Source: Klebsiella sp. BIGb0407
GTDB taxonomy: Bacteria > Pseudomonadota > Gammaproteobacteria > Enterobacterales > Enterobacteriaceae
Assembly (NCBI RefSeq): GCF_024807845.1
Contig: NZ_JANUEQ010000003.1
Location: 124,001 to 188,000 of the forward strand
Length of the DNA stretch: 64,000 nucleotides
Direction: 5' to 3'
Translations under genes and position numbers: made by a program
In this document: one piece after another, positions 8,499-16,850 of the stretch
Position numbering within the stretch: the first letter of the stretch is position 1
Layout of the letters: each line of letters starts with the position of its first letter
Notes under the pieces: generated by a model
Database searches by the model: none
The model's input: only the letters and a program-made list of their open reading frames with translations
What the model was told of the DNA's origin: nothing

Positions 8499-10145
8499 TT
8501 AAACATCAGTGCGGGCAACTGCATCCCGGGATGCTTGCTCTCTCTCGAGCCCCGTTAATTCACTCAGTTCCCCCAGCCGCATTTCCAGCAAACGATCGGC
8601 GTGGCTGAAATAATGATCGTCGTGACTAATAGCAAAGATCGTTTTGCCACGTTGCTGCATTAACGGCAGGAGTATCTGATAAAATTCACGACGGAAATGG
8701 GGATCCTGATCGGCGGCCCATTCATCCAGCAGAATTATTTCACGTTCTTCAGCTAATGCCAGGAGTAAGGCGACACGCTTACGCTGCCCTTTCGAAAGCT
8801 TAAGATTGAGGATTTTACCGTTTTCCAGTTCCAGTTTATCCGTCATTTTCAGATAAGCTAACCAGTCAGCGATCAGTTCAGGATCAGCCTCTTTGCCCTG
8901 CGGCCCCAGTAGTTTATCGAACAGCGAAACATCCGTGAATACTGCCGAAAAGAGTTTACGATACTCTTCTATATTTTCAGTAGTCACCCGCTTACCATCA
9001 AGATAAATGTCCCCTGATACTGGCTGATAAAGTCCGGTCAAGAGCATCGCAAAGGTTGACTTACCACTACCATTACCGCCGATTAAAAACAGTAATTCAC
9101 CGCGTTTAATGGTGACGTTGATCGGCCCGACACTGAAATTATTATCTTCATACTGAAATACCACATCCCGCATTTCCAGGGTCTGCCAGGGGGCAGCTTC
9201 CTGTGGACGCGGGAAAGAGGGGTCAAAAGGTGCCAGCTTGAAGGTATTCAGTTTATTAAAAGCGACCTGGGCGGTTAGTAACGTCGGTAAAGCGCCGACC
9301 GCCGATAACAGCGGCGTACGAAGAAAAAGTAACGTCAGTGCAAAAGTCGCCGCAACGGTGCTGTCTGACCAGCCAAGGCTATTCGCCATCCAGAAGACCA
9401 GGCCAATCGCTCCCAGCATCATAATATTTGACCAGTTCACCGCGCTGAGATGGAAGGTATCTGCACGAATAATATGCCGGCGGTATTTTTCAGCATGGGG
9501 AGTATAAGTCTGGTTATAAATCCATTCTGCACGTTCCTGGTTAAGCATCAGCTCTTTACGACCTTCAATCACCGTTTGATAGTCATCATAGAGAGAATCC
9601 TCAACTTCACGCAGTATAGCGAGGTGTTTATAGACGCGTGACACCAGTATATAGCCGCCAAAAATGGTGATAATCACCCAGACAGCAGTGACAGAAAGCA
9701 TTTTCGGTGACAATAATCCCAGATAGATAACAGAGCCAATGGTCAGAATAATGCCCTGAACCAATTCAGGTAATCGTACAAAAGCAATGGTGATATTACG
9801 AATATCGCTGGTTAAACCCGCTAGCAGAGTCGCACCGCCAAGCCGTTCTATACGCTCAACGTGGGTATCCATAATACGTTTAATAAATTCGCTGCGCAGG
9901 CGATAAACGAAATAGTGGCCAAGCGTCGTTAACGCCAGTTGAGAGGCAAGTGTCACCGCCATTAACAACAACAGTAATGCCAGAAATTCAGGCAGTACGG
10001 ATAATGAAAGATCGGGGGTTTCTATCAGGCGTTGACTGATGAACGCAATAAGACCGATACCCAATGCTGCACTAATGAGGCTTAGTAACATGACTATCAA
10101 AAAAGGCCAGCGATACTGCCGGTATACCACACGTAAAAGTTCCAT
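8499..10145 (-). CDS. yojI: Peptide-export ABC transporter YojI (fused permease and ATPase)
   Basis: The 548-residue half-transporter has an N-terminal membrane domain (about 1-300, six segments) and a C-terminal ATPase with Walker [10 protein letters not shown], signature LSKGQRKR and Walker [14 protein letters not shown]. Length and sequence agree with E. coli YojI, which exports microcin J25. The wider family is the cyclic-peptide exporters that include PvdE of pyoverdine biosynthesis. The initiating ATG at 10145 begins [16 protein letters not shown] Fur-like box lies 57 bases upstream (10202-10220). In E. coli, ada and alkB lie between yojI and apbE; here they are absent. Confidence 0.9.
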   Translation of the reverse strand: MELLRVVYRQYRWPFLIVMLLSLISAALGIGLIAFISQRLIETPDLSLSVLPEFLALLLLLMAVTLASQLALTTLGHYFVYRLRSEFIKRIMDTHVERIERLGGATLLAGLTSDIRNITIAFVRLPELVQGIILTIGSVIYLGLLSPKMLSVTAVWVIITIFGGYILVSRVYKHLAILREVEDSLYDDYQTVIEGRKELMLNQERAEWIYNQTYTPHAEKYRRHIIRADTFHLSAVNWSNIMMLGAIGLVFWMANSLGWSDSTVAATFALTLLFLRTPLLSAVGALPTLLTAQVAFNKLNTFKLAPFDPSFPRPQEAAPWQTLEMRDVVFQYEDNNFSVGPINVTIKRGELLFLIGGNGSGKSTFAMLLTGLYQPVSGDIYLDGKRVTTENIEEYRKLFSAVFTDVSLFDKLLGPQGKEADPELIADWLAYLKMTDKLELENGKILNLKLSKGQRKRVALLLALAEEREIILLDEWAADQDPHFRREFYQILLPLMQQRGKTIFAISHDDHYFSHADRLLEMRLGELSELTGLEREQASRDAVARTDV

Positions 10146-10201
10146 AGCTCAATCATCTAAAATAACACAGCCTGCAGTTTAAACAGCCTGCCCCTCACTT
10201 C

Positions 10202-10220
10202 AAGAATAATTCTCATTTTT
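10202..10220 (-). promoter_or_regulatory. Fur-box-like site upstream of yojI
   Basis: On the minus strand AAAAATGAGAATTATTCTT matches about 13 of 19 positions of the Fur consensus, within an AT-rich stretch 57 to 75 bases before the yojI ATG. It suggests iron control of the exporter; not proven by sequence. Confidence 0.45.
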
Positions 10221-10311
10221 ATTCTCTTTTAGAGGACAGGTGAACGACGAAACCACTCTTCTGGCGGTCATACATCCTGACTTATTGATGAAAAAGTAAA
10301 CATGAAATAGC

Positions 10312-11358
10312 CTATTTATACTCATTCAGCAAAAAAGTTTTAAACTGGGGAGACATCCAGGTTTCGAAACCATTCTCTCCTTTGGTTATCAGATAAACTG
10401 CCAGCCCTTCTTTCTCTGCAACTTGTTTCGCTTTTTCTTCTCCGAGCACCATCAACCCCGTATCCCAGCCATCTGCTTCCATCGCGGTTGTCGCAATCAC
10501 TGAAACTGAGACTAAGTTATGGTCTATCGGTCTGCCCGTTTGGGGGTTGATAATATGAGAGATACGTTTGCCATCAAGCTCATAGTAATTCAGGTAGCTA
10601 CCTGAGGTACTGATCGCATGACCATTAATGTCAACTAAAGCCTGAATCACACTTTCCCTGTCGGTCGGTTTTTGAATCGCCACCCGCCAGGCATTTCCTT
10701 CGCTATTCATCCCTCTGGCAACCACAGTTCCCCCGACCGAAACCAGATAACGACTGATCCCATTTTGTTCCATTAAACGGGCCAGATGATCTGCTGCATA
10801 ACCTTCGCCGATGGTTGAAAGATCAACTGAAAGATCGGGTAAATCCTTCTGTAACCATTGTTTATCCGAGGCATTAATAACCTGAAGATGGTGCAGGCCT
10901 GTTAAGGCTTTTGCTGCAGCAATTTCTGCCTCATCAGGCGTTTTTTCTGGCGTTTTGTGGGGACCAAATCCCCACAAATTGACCAAAGGTCCCACTGTAA
11001 TATCCATGGCACCGTCAGTCTTCTCACCAATACGCAGTGCCATAGTAATAATATCGCTCATCGCTTCGCTGACGGGATAAGGCGCAGTACTGTTAAACTG
11101 ATTAAAACGCGATAGTGCAGAATCATTTTTCCAGGTCGACATTAATCTGTCATCGGCGTCCAGCTGATCCTGAATTTTGTCTCTTAATCCCTTTTCCTGA
11201 GAACTGTCCACCCCAGCCACACTCACTCGCCAGTATGTTCCCATCGTCTTGCCTTCAAGGATCAGACCACGCGAGACCGTTTTTTCCTGGTTATCACAGC
11301 CCGCCAGGACCAAAAACAGTACCACAAGCCAGCTATGGCGAATAAAACGTAAGTTCAT
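10312..11358 (-). CDS. apbE: FAD:protein FMN transferase, lipoprotein
   Basis: ApbE covalently attaches FMN from FAD to threonine residues of target flavoproteins in the periplasm (for example the Rnf/Nqr subunits). The 348-residue protein has a lipoprotein signal (LVVLFLVLAGC) and family motifs LEGKTMGTYW, GAMDITVGPLVNLWGFGP, DLSTIGEGYAADHL and SVGGTVVARG, with close similarity to E. coli ApbE over the full length. The ATG at 11358 is chosen because GAGAAC precedes it; an ATG at 11373 is in frame but has no ribosome binding site. It lies between ompC and yojI, all on the minus strand, with a terminator separating it from ompC. Confidence 0.95.
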   Translation of the reverse strand: MNLRFIRHSWLVVLFLVLAGCDNQEKTVSRGLILEGKTMGTYWRVSVAGVDSSQEKGLRDKIQDQLDADDRLMSTWKNDSALSRFNQFNSTAPYPVSEAMSDIITMALRIGEKTDGAMDITVGPLVNLWGFGPHKTPEKTPDEAEIAAAKALTGLHHLQVINASDKQWLQKDLPDLSVDLSTIGEGYAADHLARLMEQNGISRYLVSVGGTVVARGMNSEGNAWRVAIQKPTDRESVIQALVDINGHAISTSGSYLNYYELDGKRISHIINPQTGRPIDHNLVSVSVIATTAMEADGWDTGLMVLGEEKAKQVAEKEGLAVYLITKGENGFETWMSPQFKTFLLNEYK

Positions 11359-11442
11359 GGGAAGAGTTCTCATTGTTAGGACACATCAGAATACGATACA
11401 AAAAGAATACAAAACAGATTGATAACAGAAATTAATATCAAC

Positions 11443-11469
11443 AAAAAAGGCGCCATAAGGCGCCTTTTT
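11443..11469 (-). terminator. ompC transcription terminator (usable in both directions)
   Basis: AAAAAAGGCGCC, loop ATAA, and GGCGCCTTTTT form an almost perfect symmetrical hairpin with T runs on both strands. It lies 46 bases after the ompC stop and before apbE. Confidence 0.9.
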
Positions 11470-11515
11470 CACGAGTAAGAGAGTAAAAATACCACCCTCT
11501 TTGCTGCACGTTAAA

Positions 11516-12625
11516 TTAGAACTGGTAAACCATACCTAAAGCAACGACGTTGTCGGTGTTGATACCGGCTTTCTGGGTGAATTCATTGCTGTCCAGCAGG
11601 TTGATTTTATAGTCAACGTAGGTAGACATATTTTTGTTGAAGTAGTAGGTTGCGCCAACATCAATATATTTCAGCAGATCCTGGTTGCCGTAGTCCTGGC
11701 CACCAACGTTGCTGTTGATGTTCTTACCTTTAGATTGCAGGTAAGCCAGGGATGGACGCAGACCGAAATCAAACTGGTACTGTGCTACTAATTCGATGTT
11801 CTGTGCTTTATTCGCAAAACCTGGGATCTCTGCATCTTTACCAAAACGCGTTGCGTTATAGGTCTGAGTATACTGAGCAGCAAGGTAGATGTTGTTCGCA
11901 TCGAACTTCATACCACCGGTATAGGTGGTTGCATCTTTACCTTCGCCGTAAGCCAAGTCGTTCTGCGCACCAGTACGTTTAGAGCTAGAGATAGCAGAAC
12001 CGATGCTGATACCCTGACCCAGATCATAGGTCAAAGAACCGCCGAAACCGTCACCGTTTGCGGTCAACGGACTACGATTTCCGCCTTCTGAGCTATTGTC
12101 ACTGTTTTTGCCCTGGTATTGCAGTGCGAATGCCAGACCATCAACCAGACCAAAGAAGTCAGTATTACGATAAGTCGCTACGCCACCAGCACGAGACTGC
12201 ATGAAGTTATCTGCGCCGTAGGTGTCACCACCGAACTCAGGCAGAACGTCAGTCCATGAAGTTACATCATAAACAACGCCGTAGTTACGACCATAGTCGA
12301 AAGAACCCGCATCGCCGAATTTCAGACCAGCAAATGCCAGACGAGTAGAGTTTTTAGAGGTATCTTCGCTGGTGTTACCCTTAACTTCGTATTCCCACTG
12401 ACCATAACCAGTCAGTTCGTTTTGAATCTGGGTCTCACCTTTAACACCCACACGGACGTAAGTTTTGTCGCCGTCTTCTGCTTTATCTTTAGAGAAATAA
12501 TGCAGGCCGTCTACTTTACCGTACAGGTCTAATTTGTTGCCATCTTTGTTGTAAATTTCAGCAGACTGAGCTGCGCCAGCTACCAGCAATGCTGGAACCA
12601 GAAGGGATAGAGCTTTGAGTTTCAT
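11516..12625 (-). CDS. ompC: Outer-membrane porin C
   Basis: General diffusion porin forming trimeric 16-strand barrels that admit small cations and nutrients. The 369-residue precursor has a signal peptide ([22 protein letters not shown], cleaved before AEIYNKDG), the first strand [15 protein letters not shown], the loop-3 PEFGGDTYG motif and the terminal GMVYQF. Length and sequence match E. coli OmpC (367 residues); the extracellular loops differ most. GAGGGTAAT precedes the ATG. OmpR boxes and the divergently encoded antisense RNA micF lie upstream exactly as in E. coli, so OmpC rather than OmpF or PhoE is well supported. Confidence 0.97.
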   Translation of the reverse strand: MKLKALSLLVPALLVAGAAQSAEIYNKDGNKLDLYGKVDGLHYFSKDKAEDGDKTYVRVGVKGETQIQNELTGYGQWEYEVKGNTSEDTSKNSTRLAFAGLKFGDAGSFDYGRNYGVVYDVTSWTDVLPEFGGDTYGADNFMQSRAGGVATYRNTDFFGLVDGLAFALQYQGKNSDNSSEGGNRSPLTANGDGFGGSLTYDLGQGISIGSAISSSKRTGAQNDLAYGEGKDATTYTGGMKFDANNIYLAAQYTQTYNATRFGKDAEIPGFANKAQNIELVAQYQFDFGLRPSLAYLQSKGKNINSNVGGQDYGNQDLLKYIDVGATYYFNKNMSTYVDYKINLLDSNEFTQKAGINTDNVVALGMVYQF

Positions 12626-12735
12626 ATTATTACCCTCTATTTGTTATATGCCTTTTTATTTACCACTGCACAATGATCAACGTATTAACCATCAGGCAGA
12701 CACATTGTCCGGAACAAAAGAGAAATAATCCAATG

Positions 12736-12798
12736 GCTTTATGATACCAAAACTAAATATATGTTTCATTTATCAATATAGATGTAACAAAAAGTTAA
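12736..12798 (-). promoter_or_regulatory. OmpR-binding boxes C1-C2-C3 of the ompC promoter
   Basis: Three 20-base boxes line up with the E. coli ompC sites on the minus strand: TTAACTTTTTGTTACATCTA (12779-12798), TGATAAATGAAACATATATT (12756-12775) and a third ending GTTTTGGTATCAT (about 12738-12758). The spacing is one helical repeat, as needed for tandem OmpR dimers. The -10 region follows near 12700-12710. C1 resembles the high-affinity ompF F1 site more than the E. coli C1 sequence. Confidence 0.8.
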
Positions 12799-12953
12799 TA
12801 TAAGGGAACTATTATAATAATAGCTAAGGCGATAATATTAGCACTAATAGTCAAAAAAATATAAATTACATTATTTTCAGAAGGTTACAAATAGTCCAAA
12901 ATTTAGCACTGAATGGTAATTATTTTGTTTGTTTCACACTTAAAATAGTCCCC

Positions 12954-13046
12954 GCTATCATCATTAATTTTATTTATTATCGTCATTCGAATCTGAATGT
13001 CATTTCACATTTTTTAATACCGGATGCTTACATCCGGTTTTTTTTT
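12954..13046 (+). ncRNA. micF: MicF antisense RNA
   Basis: MicF is an Hfq-dependent RNA of about 93 nucleotides that blocks ompF translation. The sequence begins GCTATCATCATTAATTTTAT, the same 5' seed region as E. coli micF with one change in that stretch, keeps the internal GTCATTC/GAATGTC hairpin, and ends in a terminator stem CCGGATG/CATCCGG followed by nine T. TAAAAT at 12941-12946 is a likely -10. Position and orientation (divergent from ompC, before rcsD) match E. coli. No ompF is in this window. Confidence 0.92.
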
Positions 13047-13456
13047 ACCTTTCATTACACTTCCACATTATTTCTTAAAAACTCACATCTTTCCTGGTTA
13101 TTAAGTCATCGTTTGATTTTTTGTAACTCCTGTTACTCATTCTCTTATCCCCGATCAATTTTTAATAAAAGTGGAAGATATTTTTATCTCATCCTTCGAA
13201 AGCGCTAGACTAAAAAAAATTTTATGCAAACGCCTGAACAGCATTTAATGATGGATTAATCCTAAAATTATAGTGCGCGAATCATTTATTAAACCTTTAT
13301 ACTCTTTTCAGTGTCCATGTAACCAATGCCGCAAAAGAAGGGTAAAAGTATGCTTATTGTTCGACGATCAGGGAAAATTTACGGTATTCTGTTGCGTCGT
13401 CTGGCATGGTTTTAATCCACTTTAAATGGCGTTCTGCGCCGGGTTGTGCATAAACA
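13047..13456 (+). promoter_or_regulatory. rcsD leader region
   Basis: A 410-base AT-rich region between the micF terminator and rcsD. TATACT at 13298-13303 is a candidate -10 with a poor -35, giving a leader of roughly 145 bases that contains the small open frame at 13350-13415. Confidence 0.4.
13350..13415 (+). CDS. Possible 21-residue leader peptide upstream of rcsD
   Basis: ATG at 13350 is preceded by AGAAGGG with 7-8 bases spacing, a better ribosome binding site than that of rcsD. It opens a frame of 21 codons ending TAA at 13413-13415. The product starts MLIVRRSGKIYG and ends RRLAWF: basic, with a short hydrophobic middle. The stop is 41 bases before the rcsD start and in a different frame. 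It could be a translated leader that regulates rcsDB or a chance frame with a good binding site. I recognise no homologue. Confidence 0.4.
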   Translation: MLIVRRSGKIYGILLRRLAWF

Positions 13457-16135
13457 ATGGATCAATCTGAGAACGCTTCTGTTAACAAGGTTTCGTTTGT
13501 GTCTGGCAAAATCACGCACTTTTTTTTGTTATTAATCGTGGTGCTATTGATCACCCTCGCCAGCATGCTGCAAAGCGCAGTAAGCAACTGGATAGCGACA
13601 AAAAGTGAACAGGTTAGCGGCATTGCCGATACGCTCAACAAACGGGTAGAGACATACCGTTATGCGACATGGCAACTGTATAACAATATTACTTTTGACC
13701 AGACTCTGCCCGATGAAAGAATGCAGGAGATACGCCTGCGCCAGGACATCTATTATTTAGAAAAACCACGTGTTAAAACAGAAGCGCTGATCTTTGGCGC
13801 CCACGATGATGCAACCCTTGGTGTGGCACAGAAGATCTCTCGCTATCTGGATATACTCTGGGGAGGGGAAGATAACTCCTGGTCGATGTACTACTTAAAT
13901 GGCCTTGATAATAGCTTAACGCTTGTTTCCACCCTGCCTTTAAGGGATATCTCTTCTGGGTTCCGTGACTCCATTCTTGCCTCAGTTATCGACTCACGGC
14001 GCGCAGAGATGCTACACCAGGCCAATGTTCTGGATGAACGTGAAAGTTTCTCGTCACTACGTAAGCTTAACTGGCAGAATATTTATTACTTTACCCTGCG
14101 AACGACATTTAATCAGCCGGGCCATCTGGCGACTGTCGTTGCCTTTGATCTACCCATCAATAATTTACTTCCGCCCAAAATGTCTCCGGATGATTTTCTG
14201 ATTAAGCCCGAAAATCCAACCGGGCAACTAACACAAGTTGAAAAAGAAGCTCCGAGAGTCGCCGGCACCCGTTTCACCAGTGCCCGTATCGAGATTACTG
14301 CGCCCATTATTACCACGCCACTGACTCTGATATGGCAAGTTCCTTATAGCGTGCTGCTACTGGATGTCCTGAAAAATACTCTTCTGCCATTAGTTCTTAA
14401 CTTAGGCTTACTTGGACTCACTATTTTTGGATTAATGACTTTTCGCCGATCTCAGATTCCAGCTTCGGAACCCGTTAACAGTGCGGACGAATTACTTACG
14501 CTGCGAGTACTGAATGAAGACATTATTACCCACCTCCCGCTAGGGTTTGTCGCGTGGGATCTGGAAGCAAATCGAACCATTATTAGTAATAAAATGGCTG
14601 ACCGGCTGCTGCCTCATCTGAACTTACAAAAAATCATGTCGATGTCTCAGCAGCATCAGGGAATTATTCAGGCCACTGTCAATAATGAGCTCTATGAAAT
14701 ACTGCAATTCCGTAGTCACATCACACCACAGACACAACTCTTTTTTATCCGCGATCAGGATCGTGAAATTCTGGTAAATAAGAGACTCAAACAAGCGCAA
14801 AGCCTGTATGAAAAAAATCAGCAAGCACGCGTTATTTTTATGCAACATATCGGGGAGGCTTTACAGCATCCCGCCCAAAATATTATGGAGTTTTCGACTG
14901 CGATGTCGGAAAACCATCGCCTACCTTTCATTAATTCAGTGCAGGCGCTGATTCAGCGAGTCGATGAGATAAGACTGCTCAATAGCGTGGAAGCAGATAA
15001 CTGGCAGCGGCATGACAGCATTTTCGTGTTAACGTCGTTAGTTGATGAAGTCGTCAAGATGATGTTACCTTTGATTAAGCGTAAAGGGTTACATCTGATA
15101 GTTGATAACACTCTGACAGCAAATGCTGAACGTTACGGCGATCCACAGACTTTACGCCATATTCTGATATTATTGTTACAGTACTCCATTACCACTACAC
15201 AAATTGGTAAAATAACGCTGGAAATAAGTGAAGATAAATCAGTAACCGGACGTTTGTTGTTCCGTCTGCTTGATACCGGCTCCGGCATTACTGGCGGTGA
15301 AGTCGATAATCTCGCCTTCCCATTCCTGAATGAAACACACCAGGACCGGTACGGCAAAGCAAACGGTCTGACATTTCATCTCTGTAATCGATTAGCTGCT
15401 AAGCTTGATGGGTCATTGCAGCTTAAAACCAGCCAGCAAATGGGGACCCGTTACGACTTGCGCGTGACCATGCCAATCGTTCCGGTATCTGATTCCCATG
15501 ATGAAAAACTGTTGGATGACGTTGTTGCGATGCTGGATATTACCTCCAGTGGCATACGGAAAATAGTCGTACGCTGGCTTGAAAACTTTGGTGCGAGCTG
15601 CATTATTGCTGATGAAAGGACTACCAATGAGCATTTTGATATCTTTCTCACTGATAACCCGTCCAGCCTTACTGCCCCAGGCTTGCTATTGAGTGATGAT
15701 GAGGCTGAAATGCAAACTATAGGTCCGGGGCAATTAAGAGTTAACTTTAATATCAGTAGTGCTATGCAAGATGCGGTACTACATCTGATAGAATCTCAGC
15801 TAGCCGTTGAGCAAACCTCATCGCCATCAGCAGACAAGGAGTTACTACAGCTTTATGCTAGCGGCTATTATGCCCTGTTTGTCGAAACAGTACCTGAAGA
15901 CATAACAAAATTATATGCTGAACTAGCAGCGGACAACGCTGACGCACTGGCGCAGGTAGCACACCGTCTTAAAGGTGTATTTGCTATGCTAAACCTACTT
16001 CCAGGCAAGCAGTTATGTGAAAACTTAGAGCATCATATCCGCGATAACAATGCTCCGGACATACAAAAAAATATTAACGACATTGACACTTATGTCAAAC
16101 GTCTGCTTCAGCAAGGTAGCCTATTACATGAATAA
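13457..16135 (+). CDS. rcsD: Rcs phosphotransfer protein RcsD
   Basis: RcsD is the inner-membrane intermediate of the Rcs envelope-stress phosphorelay, passing phosphate from RcsC to RcsB. The 892-residue protein (E. coli 890) has a first membrane segment at about 20-42, a large periplasmic domain, a second segment at about 305-330, a degenerate kinase-like region (about 460-680) lacking a phosphorylatable histidine, an ABL domain, and a C-terminal HPt domain with the active histidine at 836 (AHRLKG). Its last eight bases overlap rcsB, so the two are translationally coupled. Confidence 0.96.
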   Translation: MDQSENASVNKVSFVSGKITHFFLLLIVVLLITLASMLQSAVSNWIATKSEQVSGIADTLNKRVETYRYATWQLYNNITFDQTLPDERMQEIRLRQDIYYLEKPRVKTEALIFGAHDDATLGVAQKISRYLDILWGGEDNSWSMYYLNGLDNSLTLVSTLPLRDISSGFRDSILASVIDSRRAEMLHQANVLDERESFSSLRKLNWQNIYYFTLRTTFNQPGHLATVVAFDLPINNLLPPKMSPDDFLIKPENPTGQLTQVEKEAPRVAGTRFTSARIEITAPIITTPLTLIWQVPYSVLLLDVLKNTLLPLVLNLGLLGLTIFGLMTFRRSQIPASEPVNSADELLTLRVLNEDIITHLPLGFVAWDLEANRTIISNKMADRLLPHLNLQKIMSMSQQHQGIIQATVNNELYEILQFRSHITPQTQLFFIRDQDREILVNKRLKQAQSLYEKNQQARVIFMQHIGEALQHPAQNIMEFSTAMSENHRLPFINSVQALIQRVDEIRLLNSVEADNWQRHDSIFVLTSLVDEVVKMMLPLIKRKGLHLIVDNTLTANAERYGDPQTLRHILILLLQYSITTTQIGKITLEISEDKSVTGRLLFRLLDTGSGITGGEVDNLAFPFLNETHQDRYGKANGLTFHLCNRLAAKLDGSLQLKTSQQMGTRYDLRVTMPIVPVSDSHDEKLLDDVVAMLDITSSGIRKIVVRWLENFGASCIIADERTTNEHFDIFLTDNPSSLTAPGLLLSDDEAEMQTIGPGQLRVNFNISSAMQDAVLHLIESQLAVEQTSSPSADKELLQLYASGYYALFVETVPEDITKLYAELAADNADALAQVAHRLKGVFAMLNLLPGKQLCENLEHHIRDNNAPDIQKNINDIDTYVKRLLQQGSLLHE

Positions 16136-16781
16136 TATGAATGTTATTATTGCCGACGACCACCCGATAGTTCTGTTTGGTATTCGAAAATCTCTCGAAC
16201 AGATCGAGTGGGTAAATATTGTTGGTGAATTTGAAGACTCAACAGCATTGATCAACAATCTTCCTAAGCTTGATGCCAATGTGCTAATAACAGATCTTTC
16301 AATGCCGGGGGAAAAGTACGGTGACGGGATCACGCTGATTAAGTATATCAAACGCCATTTTCCCGATCTGTCCATCATCGTATTAACCATGAACAACAAT
16401 CCAGCAATTTTAAGTGCTGTATTAGATCTGGATATCGAAGGGATTGTGCTGAAACAAGGTGCCCCAACTGACTTACCAAAAGCGCTGGCTGCACTGCAAA
16501 AAGGCAAAACGTTCACTCCTGAAAGTGTCGCTCGTTTGTTAGAGAAAATTAATGCGGGTGGCTATGGTGATAAACGTCTGTCACCTAAAGAAAGTGAAGT
16601 TTTACGCCTGTTTGCGGAAGGTTTTCTGGTTACTGAGATTGCACGAAAACTGAATCGTAGCATCAAAACTATCAGTAGTCAGAAGAAGTCTGCCATGATG
16701 AAGCTTGGTGTTGAAAATGATATCGCTTTGCTGAATTATCTTTCTTCTGTCAGTCTGACACCTGAAGACAAAGAGTCGTAA
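16128..16781 (+). CDS. rcsB: Rcs response regulator RcsB
   Basis: DNA-binding regulator of capsule, motility, small RNA and acid-resistance genes, acting as a homodimer or with auxiliary partners such as RcsA. The 217-residue protein has a receiver domain (acidic pocket D10/D11, phosphorylation at D56, K109-type lysine in VLKQGAP) and a LuxR-type helix-turn-helix at about 150-205. It is almost identical to E. coli RcsB. The frame is open back to 16050, but conservation fixes the start at MNNMNVIIADDHP (16128), inside the end of rcsD. Confidence 0.97.
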   Translation: MNNMNVIIADDHPIVLFGIRKSLEQIEWVNIVGEFEDSTALINNLPKLDANVLITDLSMPGEKYGDGITLIKYIKRHFPDLSIIVLTMNNNPAILSAVLDLDIEGIVLKQGAPTDLPKALAALQKGKTFTPESVARLLEKINAGGYGDKRLSPKESEVLRLFAEGFLVTEIARKLNRSIKTISSQKKSAMMKLGVENDIALLNYLSSVSLTPEDKES

Positions 16782-16803
16782 TAACTCAGTTGTCACATCA
16801 ATA

Positions 16804-16835
16804 TTGCGCTATTCCCTGTCCAGGGAATAGCGCAA
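16804..16835. terminator. Perfect 15-bp hairpin between convergent rcsB and rcsC
   Basis: TTGCGCTATTCCCTG is followed by its exact complement after two bases. It is centred in the 69-base gap between the two convergent stop codons. There is no T run on either side, so it may act as a bidirectional 3'-end stabiliser or a Rho-limited stop rather than a classical intrinsic terminator. Confidence 0.6.
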
Positions 16836-16850
16836 CTCTGCAAATAATCG

